A program made the translations under genes and the position numbers. A model generated the notes under the pieces. The model was not told the DNA's origin and made no database searches. It saw nothing but the letters and a program-made list of their open reading frames with translations. Positions 56,122 to 64,000 of a stretch of DNA of 64,000 bases are shown here, piece after piece; positions within the stretch are counted from its first letter, which is position 1; every line of letters starts with the position of its first letter. Source of the stretch: Mycoplana dimorpha (GTDB lineage Bacteria > Pseudomonadota > Alphaproteobacteria > Rhizobiales > Rhizobiaceae); contig NZ_PZZZ01000008.1 of assembly GCF_003046475.1 (NCBI RefSeq), positions 186,001-250,000 of the forward strand, read 5' to 3'.

Positions 56122-57189
56122 TTGTCTCCTATTCCAACTCAAGCAGGGTCCGGGCGCACGAGCGCCCGCACCCGTTCGCTGTTCCTCGCCGCGCTGCGTT
56201 TTCTCGTCATCGTGGCGACGACCTATCTCGGCCTTCTCGCCGTCACCTTCTTCATCGGCCGCGTCATCCCGATCGATCCGGTTCTGGCCGTACTCGGTGA
56301 TCGGGCGCCGCAGCGCGTGGTCGACCGCGTGCGCGAGGAGATGGGCCTCAACCTGCCGCTGTACCAGCAGTTCTTCATCTACGTGAAGGGCGCGCTGCAG
56401 GGCAATTTCGGCACGTCGGTGCTCACCACCAACCAGGTGATGGACGACATCCGCCGCGTCTTCCCCGCGACGATCGAGCTTGCGACGCTCGGCACGATCA
56501 TCGGCGCCCTCTTCGGCATACCGCTCGGCGTGCTTGCCGCCGTCAAGCGCGGCAGCCTTGCCGACCAGATCGTGCGCATCATCGGGCTGATCGGCTATTC
56601 CGTGCCGATTTTCTGGCTGGCCTTGCTTTCGCTCGTGCTCTTCTACGCAAAGCTTCAATGGGCCGCGTTCCCGGGGCGCGTGGATGTCGTCTACGAATAC
56701 TCCTTCACGCCCGTCACCGGCTTCTACCTGATCGATGCGACCATGCAGGGCAAATGGGACGTGTTGTGGGACCTGATCCGCCACATCGCGCTACCGGCCG
56801 CCCTGCTTGGTTACTTCTCGCTCGCCTATATCAGCCGCATGACGCGCAGCTTCATGCTCAACGAGCTTAGCCAGGAATACATCGTCGCCGCCCGCGCCAA
56901 GGGGCTTTCCGAGACTCGCATCATCTGGGGGCACGCTTTGCGCAATGCCGCCGTCCCGCTCGTCACCGTGATCGCCCTCTCCTATGCCGGCCTTCTCGAG
57001 GGCTCGGTGTTGACCGAGACGGTCTTCGCCTGGCCGGGCCTTGGCCTCTACATCACCAACTCGCTCCAGAACGCCGACATGAACGCGGTGCTGGGCGGAA
57101 CGATCATCATCGGCTCCGTCTTCATCGCCATCAACCTTCTGTCGGACCTGCTGTACCGGACACTCGACCCGAGGACGCGCACGCGATGA
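56122..57189 (+). CDS. ABC transporter permease, DppB family
   Basis: 355 residues from a TTG at 56122, with GGAAAGAGAAC directly upstream and 14 bases after the binding-protein stop. Membrane helices begin at LRFLVIVATTYLGLLAVTFFIG. DppB features are MGLNLPLYQQFFIYVKGALQGNFGTS and the EAA loop AARAKGLSETRIIWGHALRNAAVP. An extra insertion near 180-215 makes it longer than the 8598 gene product. Confidence 0.93.
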   Translation: MSPIPTQAGSGRTSARTRSLFLAALRFLVIVATTYLGLLAVTFFIGRVIPIDPVLAVLGDRAPQRVVDRVREEMGLNLPLYQQFFIYVKGALQGNFGTSVLTTNQVMDDIRRVFPATIELATLGTIIGALFGIPLGVLAAVKRGSLADQIVRIIGLIGYSVPIFWLALLSLVLFYAKLQWAAFPGRVDVVYEYSFTPVTGFYLIDATMQGKWDVLWDLIRHIALPAALLGYFSLAYISRMTRSFMLNELSQEYIVAARAKGLSETRIIWGHALRNAAVPLVTVIALSYAGLLEGSVLTETVFAWPGLGLYITNSLQNADMNAVLGGTIIIGSVFIAINLLSDLLYRTLDPRTRTR

Positions 57190-58115
57190 GCGACATTTCT
57201 TCCCAGGCCCCGCTCTCGTGGCGGGAATGGCTGATGACCGAGCGGCCCGGCTCGCGCACGCAGGCCCGTCTCGGCCGCACCTATACGACCTGGCTGCGCT
57301 TCTGCGAAAACAAGCTTGCTCTGATCGGCCTTGCAATCCTGATCCTGCTGCTGCTCACGGCGGCTTTCGCCGATGTCCTGGCCCCCTATTCGCCTTACAT
57401 CGGCAACCTCAAGGACGATCGGCTGCTGGCACCGAGCGCGCTGCACTGGTTCGGCACCGACGACCAAGGCCGCGACATCCTCTCGCGCGTGATCTACGGC
57501 TCGCGGCTGACGCTGTTCGTCGTCATTCTCGTCGCCATCATCGCCGCCCCGGTCGGGCTCCTGATCGGCACCGTCTCCGGCTACGCTGGCGGCTGGATCG
57601 ACGCGGTGCTGATGCGCATCACCGACATCTTCCTTGCCTTTCCCAAACTCGTGCTGGCGCTCGCCTTTGTCGCAGCGCTCGGACCGGGCATCGAGAACGC
57701 GGTGCTGGCGATCGCCATCACCTCGTGGCCGCCCTATGCCCGCATTGCGCGGGCGGAAACCCTGACCTTCCGCAATGCCGACTACATTGCGGCCGTGCAA
57801 CTGATGGGCGCCTCCCCGATGCGGATCGTGCTGCGCCACATCATGCCGCTCTGCATGCCCTCGCTGATCGTGCGCGTCACGCTCGACATGGCCGGCATCA
57901 TCCTGACGGCCGCTGGCCTCGGCTTCCTCGGCCTCGGCGCGCAGCCGCCACTGCCCGAATGGGGCGCGATGATCGCCTCCGGCCGCCGCTTCATCCTCGA
58001 CCAGTGGTGGGTCGCCGCCGCGCCGGGCGCCGCCATCCTGGTCGTCAGCCTCGGCTTCAACCTGCTCGGCGACGGCCTGCGCGACGCGCTCGACCCGAAG
58101 GAGGAAGGCCGGTGA
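57186..58115 (+). CDS. ABC transporter permease, DppC family
   Basis: 309 residues. Long cytoplasmic N-terminus, helix LIGLAILILLLLTAAFADVLAPYSP, then FGTDDQGRDILSRVIYGSR and the EAA loop AVQLMGASPMRIVLRHIMP. Four-base overlaps on both sides tie it to its neighbours. Confidence 0.94.
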   Translation: MSDISSQAPLSWREWLMTERPGSRTQARLGRTYTTWLRFCENKLALIGLAILILLLLTAAFADVLAPYSPYIGNLKDDRLLAPSALHWFGTDDQGRDILSRVIYGSRLTLFVVILVAIIAAPVGLLIGTVSGYAGGWIDAVLMRITDIFLAFPKLVLALAFVAALGPGIENAVLAIAITSWPPYARIARAETLTFRNADYIAAVQLMGASPMRIVLRHIMPLCMPSLIVRVTLDMAGIILTAAGLGFLGLGAQPPLPEWGAMIASGRRFILDQWWVAAAPGAAILVVSLGFNLLGDGLRDALDPKEEGR

Positions 58116-58945
58116 AGCCGCTTCTCGACATCGAGGACCTGCGCGTCACTTTCCCCGGGCGATCGGGATCGATCCAGGCGGTGCGCGGCGTTTCGCTGAA
58201 GCTCGGCCGCGAGCGTCTGGGCATCGTCGGCGAATCCGGCTCGGGCAAGTCGCAGACCGGCCGCGCCATCATGGGCCTGACGCCTCCCCAGGCGACGGTG
58301 ACGGCCAAGAAAATGATGTTCAACGACATCGACCTGCTCACAGCCAGCGCCAGGCAGCGCCGTTCGCTGCGCGGCCGGCAGATGGCAATGATCCTGCAGG
58401 ACCCGAAGTACTCGCTGAATCCGGTTATGACGATCGGCCGCCAGATCATCGAGACGCTGCAGACCCACGAGAGCGTCTCGCGCGCCGAGGCCCGCGACCG
58501 GGCGCTCGCCATGCTCGAGGCGGTTCAGATCCGCGAGCCGAAGCGCGTCTTCGACCTGCATCCGCACGAGGTCTCGGGCGGCATGGGCCAGCGCGCCATG
58601 ATCGCGATGATGCTGGTCGCCGGCCCCGAGCTTCTGATCGCCGACGAACCGACTTCGGCGCTCGACGTCACCGTGCAGCTGGAGGTGCTCGGCATCCTCG
58701 ACCGGCTGGTGGCCGACCGCGGCATGGGCCTGCTGTTCATCTCGCACGACCTGCGCCTCGTCTCCACCTTCTGTGACCGGGTGATCGTCATGTATGCCGG
58801 CAGGATCGTGGAAGAGCTCGCCAGTGCGGACCTGGCGAATGCACAACATCCCTATACGCAGGGGCTGCTGAATTCGTTGCCGCGCATCGGACACGACCGC
58901 CATCCCCTGCCCGTCCTCGATCGCAAGCCGGAGTGGGCCCTATGA
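58112..58945 (+). CDS. ABC transporter ATP-binding protein, DppD type
   Basis: 277 residues from GTG 58112, overlapping the DppC stop. Walker A GESGSGKSQ, signature in VSGGMGQRAMIA (Met instead of the usual Gln after SGG, a common DppD variant), Walker B LLIADEPTSALD and H-loop ISHDL. The C-terminal oligopeptide ATPase extension (HPYTQGLLNSLPRI) is present but short. Confidence 0.92.
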   Translation: MKPLLDIEDLRVTFPGRSGSIQAVRGVSLKLGRERLGIVGESGSGKSQTGRAIMGLTPPQATVTAKKMMFNDIDLLTASARQRRSLRGRQMAMILQDPKYSLNPVMTIGRQIIETLQTHESVSRAEARDRALAMLEAVQIREPKRVFDLHPHEVSGGMGQRAMIAMMLVAGPELLIADEPTSALDVTVQLEVLGILDRLVADRGMGLLFISHDLRLVSTFCDRVIVMYAGRIVEELASADLANAQHPYTQGLLNSLPRIGHDRHPLPVLDRKPEWAL

Positions 58946-59712
58946 CGGCGGCGCTTGAAGTCAGAAAGCTCGGCGTCGAGTTCAACGGCCACAAGGCGCT
59001 CGACGATGTCAGCGTCAGCGTCGCGCGGGGCGAGTCCTTCGGCCTCGTCGGCGAGTCCGGCTCCGGCAAGTCGACGCTGCTGCGTGCCGTGGCCGGCCTG
59101 GCGCCGGTCAGCGCCGGCACGATCTCGATCGACGGCAGGGAACTGCGGCGGGGCAAGCGGAACCGCGCCTTCTACCGCGAGGTGCAGATGGTCTTCCAGG
59201 ACCCTTACGGCTCGCTGCACCCCCGCCAGACGATCGACCGGGCGCTCCTGGAGCCGCTGGCAATCCACGGCTTCGACAACACGGAAAATCGGATCGTCCG
59301 GGCGCTGGAAGAAGTCGGGCTCGGCAAGGGCTTCCGCTTCCGCTATCCGCACCAGCTGTCCGGCGGCCAGCGCCAGCGCGTCGCCATCGCCCGCGCCCTG
59401 GTGGTCGAACCATCGATCGTGCTGCTTGACGAGCCGACCTCGGCGCTCGACGCCTCGGTGCAGGCCGAAATCCTGAACCTGCTCGAGCAGACCCGCAAGG
59501 ATCGCAAGCTCACCTTCGTCATGGTCAGCCACGACCTCGCCGTGGTCAGCCACATGTGCGAGCGCCTGGCGATCATGCAAGGCGGCCACGTCGTCGAAAC
59601 CCTGCCCGCTTCAGCGCTGGCCGATCACAAGTTCGAGGCCGCCTACACGAAGAAACTTTTCGAGGCGAGCGAAGGCTTCCAGCGGAAGGTGCACACTGAA
59701 GCGCCGGCCTGA
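58942..59712 (+). CDS. ABC transporter ATP-binding protein, DppF type
   Basis: 256 residues from ATG 58942 (ATGA overlap); a GTG at 58933 is possible. Walker A GESGSGKST, Q-loop [33 protein letters not shown] and VSHDL. It is the final gene of the dipeptidase-dpp operon. Confidence 0.93.
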   Translation: MTAALEVRKLGVEFNGHKALDDVSVSVARGESFGLVGESGSGKSTLLRAVAGLAPVSAGTISIDGRELRRGKRNRAFYREVQMVFQDPYGSLHPRQTIDRALLEPLAIHGFDNTENRIVRALEEVGLGKGFRFRYPHQLSGGQRQRVAIARALVVEPSIVLLDEPTSALDASVQAEILNLLEQTRKDRKLTFVMVSHDLAVVSHMCERLAIMQGGHVVETLPASALADHKFEAAYTKKLFEASEGFQRKVHTEAPA

Positions 59713-59751
59713 CAGCCGGCCCTAGAGGTTTCACCGTATCACGGCGCTATC

Positions 59752-59767
59752 GCCGGCCTAGGCCGGC
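59752..59767. terminator. perfect 16-base palindrome between convergent genes
   Basis: GCCGGCCT followed by AGGCCGGC. It contains the TAG stop of the minus-strand gene and lies 40 bases after the DppF stop. It is a short stem without loop or T-run, so termination is only a possibility. Confidence 0.3.
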
Positions 59768-60258
59768 AGACGGGCGTCGCCGAGATCGACTCCAAGCAGG
59801 CGGGCGATGCCGTCCGCGACGATCGCGTGGTCCATGCGTTGCGGCACCCCCGAGACGGTGACGGCGCCGACGCAGCCGAGCCCGTCGACCAGGATCGGGA
59901 ACCCGCCCCCATGCGTGGCGAAGTCGGAAAGCGGCAGATTGTGCGCCTCCTCCTGGCCGCGATGGGCGAGCGCCAGCCGGCGGCCGACGAGATAGGAGGA
60001 ATGCCACAGCCGCAGCACGGTATTGCGCTTGCGGCGGATCCATTCGGCATTGTCGGTGCTCGTGCCGTCGAGCACGCTGTGGAACAGGGTGCGATCACGC
60101 AGCGAGATGTCGATGGCTATGCCCGCCCCGCGCTCGATCGCGATGTCGCGCAGGATGCCGCCGAGCTTCCAGGCTGTTTCGGCATCGCAGCGGGTGAAGC
60201 GCAGCAGTTCCTCCTGCTTCTCCAGCCGAGCGATGTCGCCCTTGATATCCTCCGTCAT
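59758..60258 (-). CDS. UPF0303 / heme-degrading domain protein
   Basis: 166 residues from ATG 60258 (GGGAGGTG upstream). The heme-degrading (GlcG/HbpS-like) fold with RTLFHSVLDGTSTDNAEWIRRKRNTVLRLWHSSYLVG is characteristic of UPF0303. Core residues GGGFPILV and VGAVTVSG follow. The family resembles yeast YBR137W; the biochemical role is not established. Confidence 0.85.
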   Translation of the reverse strand: MTEDIKGDIARLEKQEELLRFTRCDAETAWKLGGILRDIAIERGAGIAIDISLRDRTLFHSVLDGTSTDNAEWIRRKRNTVLRLWHSSYLVGRRLALAHRGQEEAHNLPLSDFATHGGGFPILVDGLGCVGAVTVSGVPQRMDHAIVADGIARLLGVDLGDARLPA

Positions 60259-60356
60259 CCGCACCTCCCGCTTCTGGCCGACGATGCGTCTTGCGTAGCC
60301 CGCTCCGAAGCATCGCACAAGAGCCGTTTGGGAGGACGGGAATGGCTGCCGTGCAA

Positions 60357-60911
60357 TCAGGCGAAGGCGCTGGTGATCGCTGCGACCGAGAAGCCGCCGA
60401 GGATGAAGGCCGCGCCCTTGTAGGAGTGCCGCCTGATGCTGCCGGGAAGTGCGGCACCGAGGGCCACCCAACCAAATCCGGCCAGGGTGGACAGCACCAC
60501 GAAGCCTGCGACGCGCAGCGCCACCTCGTCCGCGCTCGCCTCGGGGATCAGCATCGTCCCGACGATCATCGCCTTGGGATTGAGGATGGTGGTGAAGAAA
60601 ACCCGCCCGAAGGCCCCGGGACCGGCCGTCATGGGGGCTTGCGGCGAGGTGGACCAGAGCCGCACCGCGCAGAAGGCAAGCCACATCGAGGCGGCAATCT
60701 TCATGGCAGGCATCACCCACCACAAGTCCCTCACCAGCGTAGCCGCGCAGACGAAGACGGAGATCGCAAGCGCATAGCCGCCCGCCTCAGCAAACGGCAG
60801 CAGCCGCGACCGCCGCATCCCCCGTGCCGCGCCCGAAGCCGCTAGCACCGTGTTCGTCGGCCCGGGCGTCAATAGAATGATCGCGGAGGTGAGCAGGAAG
60901 GTCGAAATCAT
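60357..60911 (-). CDS. LysE-family translocator
   Basis: 184 residues, slightly short for LysE/RhtB exporters (about 200). The opening ILLTPGPTNTVLAASGAARG carries the family PGP motif. Six hydrophobic segments are predicted, and NPKAMIVGTMLIP is the conserved NPK loop. It exports amino acids or small metabolites from the inner membrane. A strong intrinsic terminator lies about 115 bases upstream on its own strand. Confidence 0.88.
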   Translation of the reverse strand: MISTFLLTSAIILLTPGPTNTVLAASGAARGMRRSRLLPFAEAGGYALAISVFVCAATLVRDLWWVMPAMKIAASMWLAFCAVRLWSTSPQAPMTAGPGAFGRVFFTTILNPKAMIVGTMLIPEASADEVALRVAGFVVLSTLAGFGWVALGAALPGSIRRHSYKGAAFILGGFSVAAITSAFA

Positions 60912-61024
60912 GAAGGTAGTAGAACAAGGGTTGAATTGCCGCGCAGTTTCCTCAATCCCTGCAGTCGAGGCAAGCCGTCCACGGCCCGTGTGCGCATCGG
61001 CCGCACGACAATGGCGTCCGACAC

Positions 61025-61060
61025 AAAAAAGGGCGCTCGACCCTTGCGGGGAGCGCCCTT
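61025..61060 (-). terminator. intrinsic terminator pointing at lysE-family gene, with no gene in front of it
   Basis: On the minus strand AAGGGCGCTC (61060-61051) pairs with GAGCGCCCTT (61038-61029) around 12 bases, and six T residues follow (61030-61025). This is the best intrinsic terminator in the window. It lies in the 269-base divergent gap between the LysE and hydrolase genes. It could end a small RNA or attenuate the lysE leader. Confidence 0.7.
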
Positions 61061-61180
61061 ACCCTGTCACGCCGGTCGGCTCGGCCAACGCCGATGCCAC
61101 ACGGGTCCGTTTCCAGGCAGGCCGGTGATATGAGTGTCCGAACCATCGAATTCAAGAGCTGCGCACCGGAGATTGAGTGA

Positions 61181-61822
61181 ATGAACGGCAAGTTTCTGAT
61201 GGACGGGCCCGCCGACGCCAGAATGACGATCCTTCTGGCGCACGGCGCCGGCGCACCGATGGATTCGGCCTCGATGTCGGCCGCGGCCGGCGCCTTGGCG
61301 GCGAGCGGCTTCCGGGTCGCGCGGTTCGAGTTCGGCTACATGGCGGCCCGCCGTACGTCCGGCGACCGCCGGCCGCCGCCACGCGCCGAGACGTTGCAGC
61401 AGGAATACCGCGATGCGGTTTCGGCGCTCGGCGCAACGGGTCCACTTGTCATCGGCGGCAAGTCGATGGGCGGCCGCGTGGGGAGCATGGTCGCCGACGA
61501 TCTTTTTGCGGCTGGCCGGATCGCTGGCCTGCTCTGCCTCGGCTATCCGTTCCATCCGCCCGGCAAGCCGCAGCAGCTGCGTACCGCTCATCTCGCCGAT
61601 CTCGTCACGCCAACGCTGATCTGCCAGGGGACCCGCGACGAGTTCGGCACGTGCGAAGAGGTGAAAGGCTATTCCCTATCGGAGAAGATCGAACTGCTCT
61701 GGCTGGAAGACGGCGATCATGACCTGAAGCCCCGCAAGACGGTTTCCGGCTTTTCTGCGGCCGACCATCTGCGCACCATGGCGGCGGCGGTGGTCAACTG
61801 GACGGATCGTCTCGGCGGCTGA
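61181..61822 (+). CDS. alpha/beta hydrolase (KANL3/Tex30, dienelactone hydrolase-like)
   Basis: 213 residues. Single-domain alpha/beta hydrolase: opening LLAHGAGAPMDS, nucleophile in GGKSMGGRVGSM, acid in QGTRDEFG, His in EDGDHDL. The arrangement fits the bacterial Tex30-like family of predicted hydrolases with unknown substrate. Cytoplasmic. Confidence 0.86.
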   Translation: MNGKFLMDGPADARMTILLAHGAGAPMDSASMSAAAGALAASGFRVARFEFGYMAARRTSGDRRPPPRAETLQQEYRDAVSALGATGPLVIGGKSMGGRVGSMVADDLFAAGRIAGLLCLGYPFHPPGKPQQLRTAHLADLVTPTLICQGTRDEFGTCEEVKGYSLSEKIELLWLEDGDHDLKPRKTVSGFSAADHLRTMAAAVVNWTDRLGG

Positions 61823-61836
61823 CCGTGCTGCGGCGG

Positions 61837-62454
61837 TCACCCGGATGCCGAAGGATGCAGCACCGGACGGTAGCCCGCCGCAAGGGCGGCAAGGCTCGCG
61901 GGCGGCGTCAACAGCCCGTCGACCCTGTCCGGGTCCCCTGCCCTGCAATACCCCTCGGCGTCCCATAAAAGAGCAACGCCGCCCTTCACCAGATAGGCCG
62001 ACGATCCGGCCGCCACCATGGCGCCGTCGGGCAGTCGGTCAAGCGGCACGGGAAGAGGATGCAGGCGCTTGCTGCCGCCCTCGAGGCGCTGCTCGTGCAG
62101 GATGCCATCCATCTCTGCCGCCGAGGAAGGAGGCACGCCGTTTCCTTTGGCCCAGGCATGGCGGAACACCTGCGCCTCGTCGCGGCGGCACAGGAAGCAT
62201 GGCCGGCGCCCGGCGGCGAGCGCCGTCGCCTCGTCGAGGAAGAACAGTTCGGTCCAGCTCCGTCGCTGCATGACCGGCCGCCGGATCCCCTTGTAGTCGC
62301 AAGCGCAGGTGATCCACGCCTTCGTCGTCCAACGCCGCCGCGTCAGCGTTCGCGTCTCCGGGTCGTGGATTATGCCGCGATTGCCGGTGAAGAGCCCACG
62401 CGCACTGGTGGCGACGATTTCGCCAAAAGGAGTGAGGCGGTTCTGCAGCGGCAT
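61837..62454 (-). CDS. conserved hypothetical protein with CxxC motif
   Basis: 205 residues from ATG 62454, with AGGAAGAG upstream. I do not recognise a family. Visible features: a conserved-looking start MPLQNRLTPFGEIVA, RGLFTGNRGIIHD, a CFLCRRDEA motif near residue 88 that could bind a metal, and DAEGYCRAGD towards the C-terminus. Even composition and good codon use suggest a real gene. It converges with the hydrolase gene, 14 bases apart. Confidence 0.7.
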   Translation of the reverse strand: MPLQNRLTPFGEIVATSARGLFTGNRGIIHDPETRTLTRRRWTTKAWITCACDYKGIRRPVMQRRSWTELFFLDEATALAAGRRPCFLCRRDEAQVFRHAWAKGNGVPPSSAAEMDGILHEQRLEGGSKRLHPLPVPLDRLPDGAMVAAGSSAYLVKGGVALLWDAEGYCRAGDPDRVDGLLTPPASLAALAAGYRPVLHPSASG

Positions 62455-62578
62455 GGGGCTCTTCCTGAATCGGCAGCAGGCTTTCCAATAACAGAAACGC
62501 AGTCCTGCCTGTCCCGGGCAAGTTGAAATCGCTGTCCGGGCCGGCGTCAAGACGGGGCAGTCCTGTGCAGCGATCCGC

Positions 62579-63445
62579 TCAGCCGCCGCCCGGCGGCCGG
62601 CGCCTGAACATGGCCGGCTTCAGCCGGCGCAGCAGGTTGTCTGCAGTCCGGATGATGTTTGTCAGCGAGATCAGCTTGTCGACCTCGGCGTCGGTGTTGG
62701 AAAGTCGCTCCGACAGCACCTCGGCAGCGGCCAGCGCGATGTCCGCTGCCGGGATTTCGGGAAACCGGGCCGAAAGCCCCGCATAGGCATTTGCACCAAT
62801 CCCCCCGTGCACGGCGATCTTGCCGAACCGAGCTAGCAGGCGCAGAAACACCTGCTCGAAGCTCCAGTCATGGGCCGACACGATCCGCCACTTCTCGCTG
62901 CGTCGTGCCGAGAAGCCCGCAAGGACGATGGTCGCGGCGAGCCTGAACTCGCTGAGCCAAAGGGCCAAAGCAAACCCGCTCGTCGGCGTCTTGCCTGCGG
63001 TATAGAGGTCGTCGAAGTAGCCGGGCAGATCCAGGTGCCCAGTCGGCGCGTTCCGGAAGTCCGCCGCCGGATTGAGCCTTTCTTCGGCATTGAACCGGAT
63101 GTTCATGATCCCGAGGAAATGCGCCCTGGCGAAGAAGGACAGGACCTCGTCGACCTCGCCGCGATAGACGATGTTTGCCCCGCGCGGCTGTCCCCTCGAA
63201 ACGAGCAGGGCATGCCCTTCGAACGGCCGGTTCAGGACCTTGTAGACCTTGTTGAAGAACACGAACAGGGTCGTGGGCGGATACTGCGCGGGCAGTGCGG
63301 GAACATCCACCGCCGCGCTGTTGGCGACGAGCACGATATGGGAGTACGGCGAAAACAGCACACGCCAGTCCTCGGGAGCGGTGAGTCCGGAGGCGGAACC
63401 GCGCGCCGGCAGGTGTTCCGGTTCGTGCTCACCGGGTGCTTTCAC
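62579..63445 (-). CDS. glycosyltransferase-like protein, possibly GT29 (sialyltransferase-like)
   Basis: 288 residues from GTG 63445 (GTG 63448 is equally possible); 11 bases after the upstream glycosyltransferase stop. The order of segments recalls GT29: an early nucleotide-binding stretch (YSHIVLVANSAAVD), a central TPTSGFALALWL resembling the sialylmotif PTTG core, and a late HDWSFEQ resembling the His/Glu motif. In bacteria such proteins are suspected Kdo or sialic acid transferases in envelope glycan synthesis. A weak assignment. Confidence 0.5.
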   Translation of the reverse strand: MKAPGEHEPEHLPARGSASGLTAPEDWRVLFSPYSHIVLVANSAAVDVPALPAQYPPTTLFVFFNKVYKVLNRPFEGHALLVSRGQPRGANIVYRGEVDEVLSFFARAHFLGIMNIRFNAEERLNPAADFRNAPTGHLDLPGYFDDLYTAGKTPTSGFALALWLSEFRLAATIVLAGFSARRSEKWRIVSAHDWSFEQVFLRLLARFGKIAVHGGIGANAYAGLSARFPEIPAADIALAAAEVLSERLSNTDAEVDKLISLTNIIRTADNLLRRLKPAMFRRRPPGGG

Positions 63446-63456
63446 CACGCGCCCGC

Positions 63457-64000
63457 TTATCTCTGCTGCACCGACATGACGCGGTCTCGCATCGCAAACC
63501 ATTCCTCGGCGTAGTCGTCGTTGCGATACTCCTCGAAATAGGGGCCGCCGTCGGTAAAGTGGACGATCTTCGCGTCTTCCCGGTACTCGTACTCGTTGAC
63601 CAGGTAGTTCCACACCACCGGAACTACGCCGATCTGCTCGTCGCTGTCGAGCCACTTGAACTGATGCAATTGAAGGCCGGTGGCGGTGTTGACGAACCCC
63701 TTTGACAACGCCCGGCATCTGGCGTTGTTGAACAGGATCATGCTCGACCAGTTCTTCTTTTCGTATTTCGTCTGCGTCTGGCCGAGGAACTTCGTCTCGA
63801 TTTTCGGAACGTAATCGTGCTTCACGCACATGGCGGCGTAGCTGTCGTCCCGCAGCGCCCAGAGCTCGGCGATATCGGCGCGGGCGAGCATGTCGCAATC
63901 GATGAACATGCTCCAGCCCTGATAGTCGCTCAGATAGGGGACCAGGAAGCGTGAGAAGGAGAACTCCGTCGACTGCAACGGGTTGCGCTCGCGCTCGAAT
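63457..64000 (-). CDS. glycosyltransferase, 5' end outside window
   Basis: At least 180 codons, open to the window edge; the TTG at 63978 is internal (ERNPLQSTEF... continues upstream). The metal-binding DxD motif is in SMFIDCDMLARADIAEL. WSSMILFNNARCRALSKGFVNTATGLQLHQFKWL and VHFTDGGPYFEEY are typical of GT8-like bacterial enzymes. It probably transfers a sugar to surface polysaccharide. It is likely in one operon with the next gene. Confidence 0.8.
   Translation of the reverse strand, partial: FERERNPLQSTEFSFSRFLVPYLSDYQGWSMFIDCDMLARADIAELWALRDDSYAAMCVKHDYVPKIETKFLGQTQTKYEKKNWSSMILFNNARCRALSKGFVNTATGLQLHQFKWLDSDEQIGVVPVVWNYLVNEYEYREDAKIVHFTDGGPYFEEYRNDDYAEEWFAMRDRVMSVQQR

Noticed and set aside
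1-64000. CRISPR array, prophage, insertion sequence, tRNA or rRNA gene
   Set aside because: No regularly spaced direct repeats, transposase, integrase, phage structural gene or cloverleaf was found on reading both strands; a covariance-model search could still reveal a small RNA.

Overview
The window is a GC-rich chromosomal or megaplasmid segment of a Hyphomicrobiales (rhizobia-like) alphaproteobacterium. This is inferred from the codon bias, the fused carnitine dehydrogenase/thioesterase, the density of ABC transporters, and a RIME-type inverted repeat at 634-812. No rRNA, tRNA, CRISPR array, insertion sequence, integrase or phage gene was seen. The genus cannot be fixed from the sequence alone.

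Quaternary amine block (1-6587). A BKACE-family 3-keto acid cleavage enzyme (5' end outside the window), a carnitine dehydrogenase/thioesterase fusion, an acyl-CoA dehydrogenase, an ADP-forming acyl-CoA synthetase and a CaiD-like hydratase form one + strand run. Together they can take gamma-butyrobetaine or carnitine to glycine betaine. A dipeptide/oligopeptide-type ABC system (6895-12059), a PLP dehydratase, an XRE regulator, a second near-identical binding protein and a CocE-type hydrolase follow (to 17681).

Central region (18058-36031). It holds small cytoplasmic genes (SRPBCC, ACT), then a LysR gene and a ydcSTUVW-like transporter plus aminoaldehyde dehydrogenase operon (19347-26043). Two small membrane proteins and a divergent isochorismatase/Lrp pair come next. 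On the minus strand lies an operon of two FAD-GcvT demethylating dehydrogenases and a non-pyrrolysine MttB homologue (34896 to 28238), with a divergent LysR gene. The MttB and FAD-GcvT enzymes are the logical continuation of glycine betaine catabolism towards glycine.

36466-42483 carries a VWA-like protein and an RND efflux pump (adaptor, pump, TetR).

Amino sugar and peptidoglycan scavenging island (42687-59712). It has a sugar ABC transporter with a Gfo/Idh/MocA dehydrogenase and MurQ on the minus strand. Divergently it has a BadF-type amino sugar kinase, a GntR regulator, a NagB-II type deaminase/isomerase, NagA, an M19 dipeptidase and a complete five-gene Dpp-type transporter. Four ATACCA/TGGTAT boxes sit between the two divergent arms.

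Right end (59752-64000): a heme-degrading-fold UPF0303 protein, a LysE exporter with an unexplained intrinsic terminator in its leader, an alpha/beta hydrolase, an unrecognised CxxC protein, and two glycosyltransferase-like genes, the last cut by the window edge.
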